Source: Chara braunii (lineage: Eukaryota; Streptophyta; Charophyceae; Charales; Characeae). From it: DNA of 21,184 nucleotides. Shown in pieces: positions 18,384 to 21,184 of the stretch (its first letter is position 1; each line of letters begins with the position of its first letter). The notes under the pieces are model-generated. The model was not told the origin of the DNA. It made no database searches and was given only the letters and a program-made list of their open reading frames with translations. Position numbers and translations under genes: made by a program. The stretch covers positions 287,934 to 309,117 of the forward strand of contig BFEA01000326.1 of NCBI GenBank assembly GCA_003427395.1, given 5' to 3'.

Positions 18384-19110
18384 GCAATGCAAGCGTACGC
18401 AAGAGGTCACAATGACGGCGTACTATGTAGTACCCATACTTACACGGTCCTCGTTAATCTCGAGGGTCGCATTCGACACTCAAGTGTCGGCTGACACGCG
18501 CCTTGAGGGTTAATCTCTCGACGCTGGACAACCGCCAGGCGCGGTTGAAGACCACACACCCTCTTCTGCACCTTATGTAGAGCGGGTGGTACACAGGTCC
18601 ACACTTCTGGTGGTAGTCGTCTCTCGTGGCCCTAGGGGTAAGTCCTCCCTGGGCCTGGGCGAAAGTCAAGGGGTTTGACTTTGACGGCTGCCACGGACTA
18701 CAACGTCCAACCATAAAAATCTCTAAAAAGCAAGGGGTAAGGAATAGGCCGACGGTTCCCCCTCGCCTAATAAAAACCATAACCCTAGGGTGCCTCGATG
18801 GGCAAAGCAAATAGGCTCTACGCGAGGGAAAATCCCTCTCCTGTAGGGCCTAGGGTTGGGATGTCCTGGACAAGGACCTTGAATCCCGACCCTAGACCAA
18901 CGTCCGACTAAAGGAATCCCCAAGAAGCAAAACAAAATACCAAGAAGTGTCTTCCTTATGTCTCTCAGTTCTAACCTCTGAGTAGGCTCTTAGTATGGGG
19001 CCCCTTGCTCATGCAGACATCCACCCCAAGTATACCCATATATATATATATAAAGGGGTAAGTATGTGACAATCACTTCTCACAGTCTCACTGGGGTCTC
19101 TCACAATAAT
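18384..19110. other. no recognisable gene; CCTAGGG words
   Basis: Frames on both strands are short and unrecognised. CCCTAG or CTAGGG words recur near 18631, 18783, 18850 and 18892. A near-perfect palindrome CGACACTCAAGTGTCG lies at 18474-18489. A short (TA)n run lies at about 19038-19052. This could still be LTR or leader sequence of element 2 if its LTR is longer than proposed. Confidence 0.4.
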
Positions 19111-19121
19111 ACGTATATATG

Positions 19122-19122
<1 letters not shown>

Positions 19123-19181
<59 letters not shown>

Positions 19182-19242
19182 ACTCACTTGCGCCGAAGTT
19201 GGGCGGGGTCCCCGCCCGCGCAACTTGGGCGAAAGAAAGTGA

Positions 19243-19293
<51 letters not shown>
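19123..19293. repeat. (AC)n - GC-rich core - (GT)n palindrome
   Basis: (AC)n at 19123-19176 and (GT)n at 19247-19293 are complementary arms. The ~70-base centre is itself an inverted repeat: GGGCGGGG (19201-19208), one T, CCCCGCCC (19210-19217). Outside these, AAGTTG pairs with CAACTT, GCGCC with GGGCG (small bulges), and CACTCACTT with AAGTGAGTG. The whole 171 bases could fold into one long hairpin. Confidence 0.85.
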
Positions 19294-19294
<1 letters not shown>

Positions 19295-19296
19295 TA

Positions 19297-19330
19297 GGGT
19301 GGGGGTTGGGGGGGCGACCTATCCCCCACC
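19297..19330 (+). repeat. G-rich hairpin / G-quadruplex candidate
   Basis: GGGTGGGGGTTGGGGGGG (19297-19314) has enough G runs for a four-tier quadruplex with short loops. Alternatively GGTGGGGG (19298-19305) pairs perfectly with CCCCCACC (19323-19330) as an 8-bp stem. Confidence 0.55.
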
Positions 19331-19362
19331 AATCAATCAATCAATCAATCAATCATTCAATC
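19331..19362. repeat. (AATC)n microsatellite
   Basis: About eight AATC units with one ATTC interruption. It is the reverse complement of the (GATT)n at 1946-1983 and occupies the matching place beside the shared hairpin block. Confidence 0.9.
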
Positions 19363-19439
19363 AAAAAAAAAAAGGAAAAAAAATCTATCCGTTTTGAGTC
19401 TGGTTTTGTTTTTGTTTTTTTTTAAATAATTTTAATGCT

Positions 19440-19515
19440 AAAAAAATAAACATAAAAATATGGGGATGTAGAGAGCAAAAAAATCTACACCTTTTTTTTT
19501 TTTTTTTTCCACCTA
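19440..19515. repeat. A/T-rich hairpin block, inverted copy
   Basis: Contains ATATGGGGATGTAGAG (19458-19473) and TCTACACC just after an A run. Reverse-complemented, the block at 1810-1850 gives the same two pieces in the same order (15 of 16 for the first). A long T run and a CCTATATTTT stretch follow. Confidence 0.6.
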
Positions 19516-19551
19516 TATTTTGCCTGCAAAAAAAACATTCGCGGGCCGAGT

Positions 19552-19637
19552 TGTACCACGTTCAACTCGGTTCAACGAGGAGTTGAAACGAGAGTTGAAT
19601 GGGAGTTGAACCGTTCAACTCAAAACCCCCGTTGAAT
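19552..19637. repeat. word cluster GTTGAAC/GTTCAAC
   Basis: Seven occurrences of GTTCAAC, GTTGAAC or a last-base variant in 78 bases: 19560, 19570, 19582, 19594, 19605, 19613 and 19631. AGTTGAAC and GTTCAACT (19604-19620) form a perfect 8-bp stem around a single C. Confidence 0.7.
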
Positions 19638-19644
19638 CCGATTT

Positions 19645-19715
19645 CGGACACATAGTCGTCCGAGCCCTGGACCATCGGATCCCCCTGCCCATCGGACACC
19701 TACTGTCCATATCGG
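19645..19715. repeat. word cluster CGGAC, first
   Basis: CGGACA, GTCCG, GGACC, CATCGGAT, CATCGGACA and TGTCC occur within about 70 bases in both orientations, immediately after the GTTGAAC cluster. Confidence 0.5.
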
Positions 19716-20077
19716 AACAGGCGAATGAACGAATGTTGCCGCATCGGACCCTATACGAAGCCACCACCCCACTTCTCTCGAGATACAGTGACAAGAAAGC
19801 GTTCTGCGACATCACAGAGTTACGTCGTTCTCTGCTTTCAATGGGGAAAGAGGTTCGATTACTGCGACAGGGTGCCGAGGATGGAGCTTTGGAACCCCTG
19901 GCGTGGCAACCCATACGAACTCTGGATATCATAGGATTCGTGAAAACCCAACCAAAAAAAATATTGGGTTTGAACGAAACTTATTTAGGATTCTGAAAGT
20001 ACAGTTTTTAGGCCTTCTACATGAGTAAGATTCTTTGCAAACTAAGAAAAAAAAAAAAAAAAACTAGGTTACCTGAT

Positions 20078-20147
20078 CGGACGTCCGGGACCCCCCTTAT
20101 CGTCCGGGATTGTCCACTCTGACAACCGGTCGGACATCCTCCCCTGA
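20078..20147. repeat. word cluster CGGAC, second
   Basis: Starts with the 10-bp palindrome CGGACGTCCG (20078-20087), then CGTCCGGGA, TGTCC and CGGACATCC. Its first 20 bases recur exactly at 20314-20333. A run of about 18 A residues lies just upstream (20046-20063). Confidence 0.6.
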
Positions 20148-20310
20148 CACACTGTTAGAGCCTTATGCAGAAACATAAACTGAACAACTTTTGTCTTGGG
20201 ATAATATCGAAATTCGTTGTTAATTTTAAAATAAAAAATAAAATTAAAGTCACCCTTAATTTTTTATTTTTCTTGTCGTGTATTTAATTGCTAAAAATGG
20301 ACTTTTCCAG

Positions 20311-20367
20311 GTCCGGACGTCCGGGACCCCCCTGACTGTCCGCCCAGGATGTCCTGCCATCGGACAT
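20311..20367. repeat. word cluster CGGAC, third
   Basis: GTCCGGACGTCCGGGAC followed by TGTCC, GGATGTCC and CATCGGACA. It runs into a (TA)n-T run at 20365-20385. Confidence 0.6.
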
Positions 20368-20579
20368 ATATATATATATTTTTTTAAGATTTACTAGAAG
20401 TGGCGAGGAAAAAAGCAAAGTTTTTCAAAGTAGCATGCGAACGTGTTATCTTGTTTGTTAATAGTACTTAAAACATGGTATTCGTTAAAATAGGACATTA
20501 TATTGTGTCCTCTTTCTAACGAATTTTTTTTTTTTGATGCAGCCTAAGCAACGTAGCATGCCCATCCACTCGTTCGAAA

Positions 20580-21090
20580 TGCGGAAGTGTGCTGAGATCC
20601 ATACTTGCTGAACTTTATAAATAAGATGAGCAAGGTGTCATGATTGAATCCTTGTCGGATAACATAATTCTTTAGGTTATTCCTAAATTGCACAATCATA
20701 TCTATCCTCTCGCCTGAGACGGTTGTTTGGATGTTTGATGAGATTCGGACTTGTTTAAAAGACTTAGTATAGTGATAGGCACGACCATCCGGGAACCCTG
20801 TGCGGAAGTGTGTTGAGATCCATACATGTTAAACTCAAAGTTCATAAATGTGATGAGTTAGGTGTCATGATTGAATCCTTGTTGGATAACATATTTCTTT
20901 GGGGTATCCCAAACTTCTGCAGGCATGCCAATCATCTCGCCGGAGACGGTTGTTTGGATGTTGATGAGATCCGGACTTCTTTAAAATACTTAGTGCGATG
21001 ATGGATACGCCTACCATCTCGCCTGATATGTGAAAGTGTGCTGAGATCCATACTTGTTTACAATTATGATGAGCAAGGTGTTAGGCTGGG
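20580..21090 (+). repeat. 221-228 bp tandem repeat, 2.3 copies
   Basis: Copies start TGCGGAAGTGTGCTGAGATCC-like at 20580, 20801 and 21029 (periods 221 and 228). Shared landmarks are GTCATGATTGAATCCTTG, GAGACGGTTGTTTGGATG and CGGACTT. The third copy stops after about 60 bases at AAGGTGT. The 63-codon frame at 20810-21001 is a passenger in the second copy and not a gene. Confidence 0.85.
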
Positions 21091-21092
21091 TA

Positions 21093-21184
21093 GCACCACG
21101 TACACGTATGCACGAGTACACGTACATGCCAAAAAACCAGCATACGCGTATGCGGTTTTTTTTTTTTTTTTTTTTTTTTTTTAC
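21093..21184. repeat. word cluster ACGTAC/GTATGC with poly-T, cut by window end
   Basis: GCACC followed by ACGTAC, ACGTATGC, GTACACGTACATGC and the 14-bp perfect palindrome GCATACGCGTATGC (21140-21153), then a run of 27 T (21156-21182). The layout (GCACC.CGTAC, words, short A run) resembles the cluster beginning at 1696. Confidence 0.55.

Noticed and set aside
18631-18897. Interstitial telomere repeat from CCCTAG/CTAGGG words
   Set aside because: Words are scattered and not tandem, and no array of the plant telomere unit is present.
19009-19425. ORFs of repeated Thr-His and Val-Cys
   Set aside because: They are translations of the (AC)n and (GT)n microsatellites.

Overview
The window looks like nuclear, repeat-dominated DNA of a plant-lineage eukaryote. 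It contains Ty3/gypsy-type LTR retrotransposon remains, primer-binding sites matching plant-type tRNA-Asp and initiator tRNA-Met 3' ends, many homopolymer runs and microsatellites, scattered single-base N calls, and no intact long host gene. A charophyte alga such as Chara is a plausible guess from the general style of the repeats, but nothing here proves it. There is no bacterial operon structure, CRISPR array, rRNA or tRNA gene.

Layout. Positions 1-430 hold a degenerate GGCAGCAA-type repeat. From 430 to about 1690 I see no gene. Positions 1696-1983 form a repeat block: a cluster of CGTAYGG words, an A/T-rich hairpin and a (GATT)n array. A GGCCC-word-rich stretch follows (1988-2410), then an LTR end with an iMet primer-binding site on the plus strand (2939-2950) and decayed sequence with one 96-codon ORF (4243-4533). 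From 5129 to about 11930 lies a minus-strand LTR retrotransposon (element 1). In its own 5' to 3' order it has an LTR, a tRNA-Asp-like PBS, an unusual ORF made of four tandem copies of an unrecognised ~130-residue module, gag, an internally deleted reverse transcriptase, RNase H and integrase. It carries many nonsense mutations and several frameshifts. Directly upstream of its LTR, also on minus, is a decayed gene with a DUF7869-like domain (13246-12510) followed, one frameshift away, by a fifth copy of the same module (12483-12112). Two inverted ~125-bp arms, each with a TATA box, lie at 13285-13812.

Positions 14160-15120 hold nothing I can name. Positions 15334-17743 are a second minus-strand LTR element (element 2): an LTR end, a perfect tRNA-Asp PBS, and gag with a Gly/Gln-rich repeat and a damaged zinc knuckle, with no pol downstream. 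Positions 18384-19110 show nothing codable. Positions 19123-19293 are a large AC/GT palindrome around a GC-rich core. Positions 19297-19715 hold a repeat block resembling the 1.7-2.0 kb block in inverted orientation, sharing a 16-mer with one difference. Positions 20078-20367 hold two CGGAC-word clusters sharing an identical 20-mer. Positions 20580-21090 hold 2.3 copies of a 221-228 bp tandem repeat, which breaks off into a further word cluster at the window end.

No working pathway is encoded. The content is mobile elements and their decay products. The strongest candidate for something undescribed is the repeated module: four tandem copies in an ORF upstream of gag, and one behind a DUF7869-like domain. 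The second candidate is the set of short-word palindrome clusters that recur next to a conserved A/T-rich hairpin.
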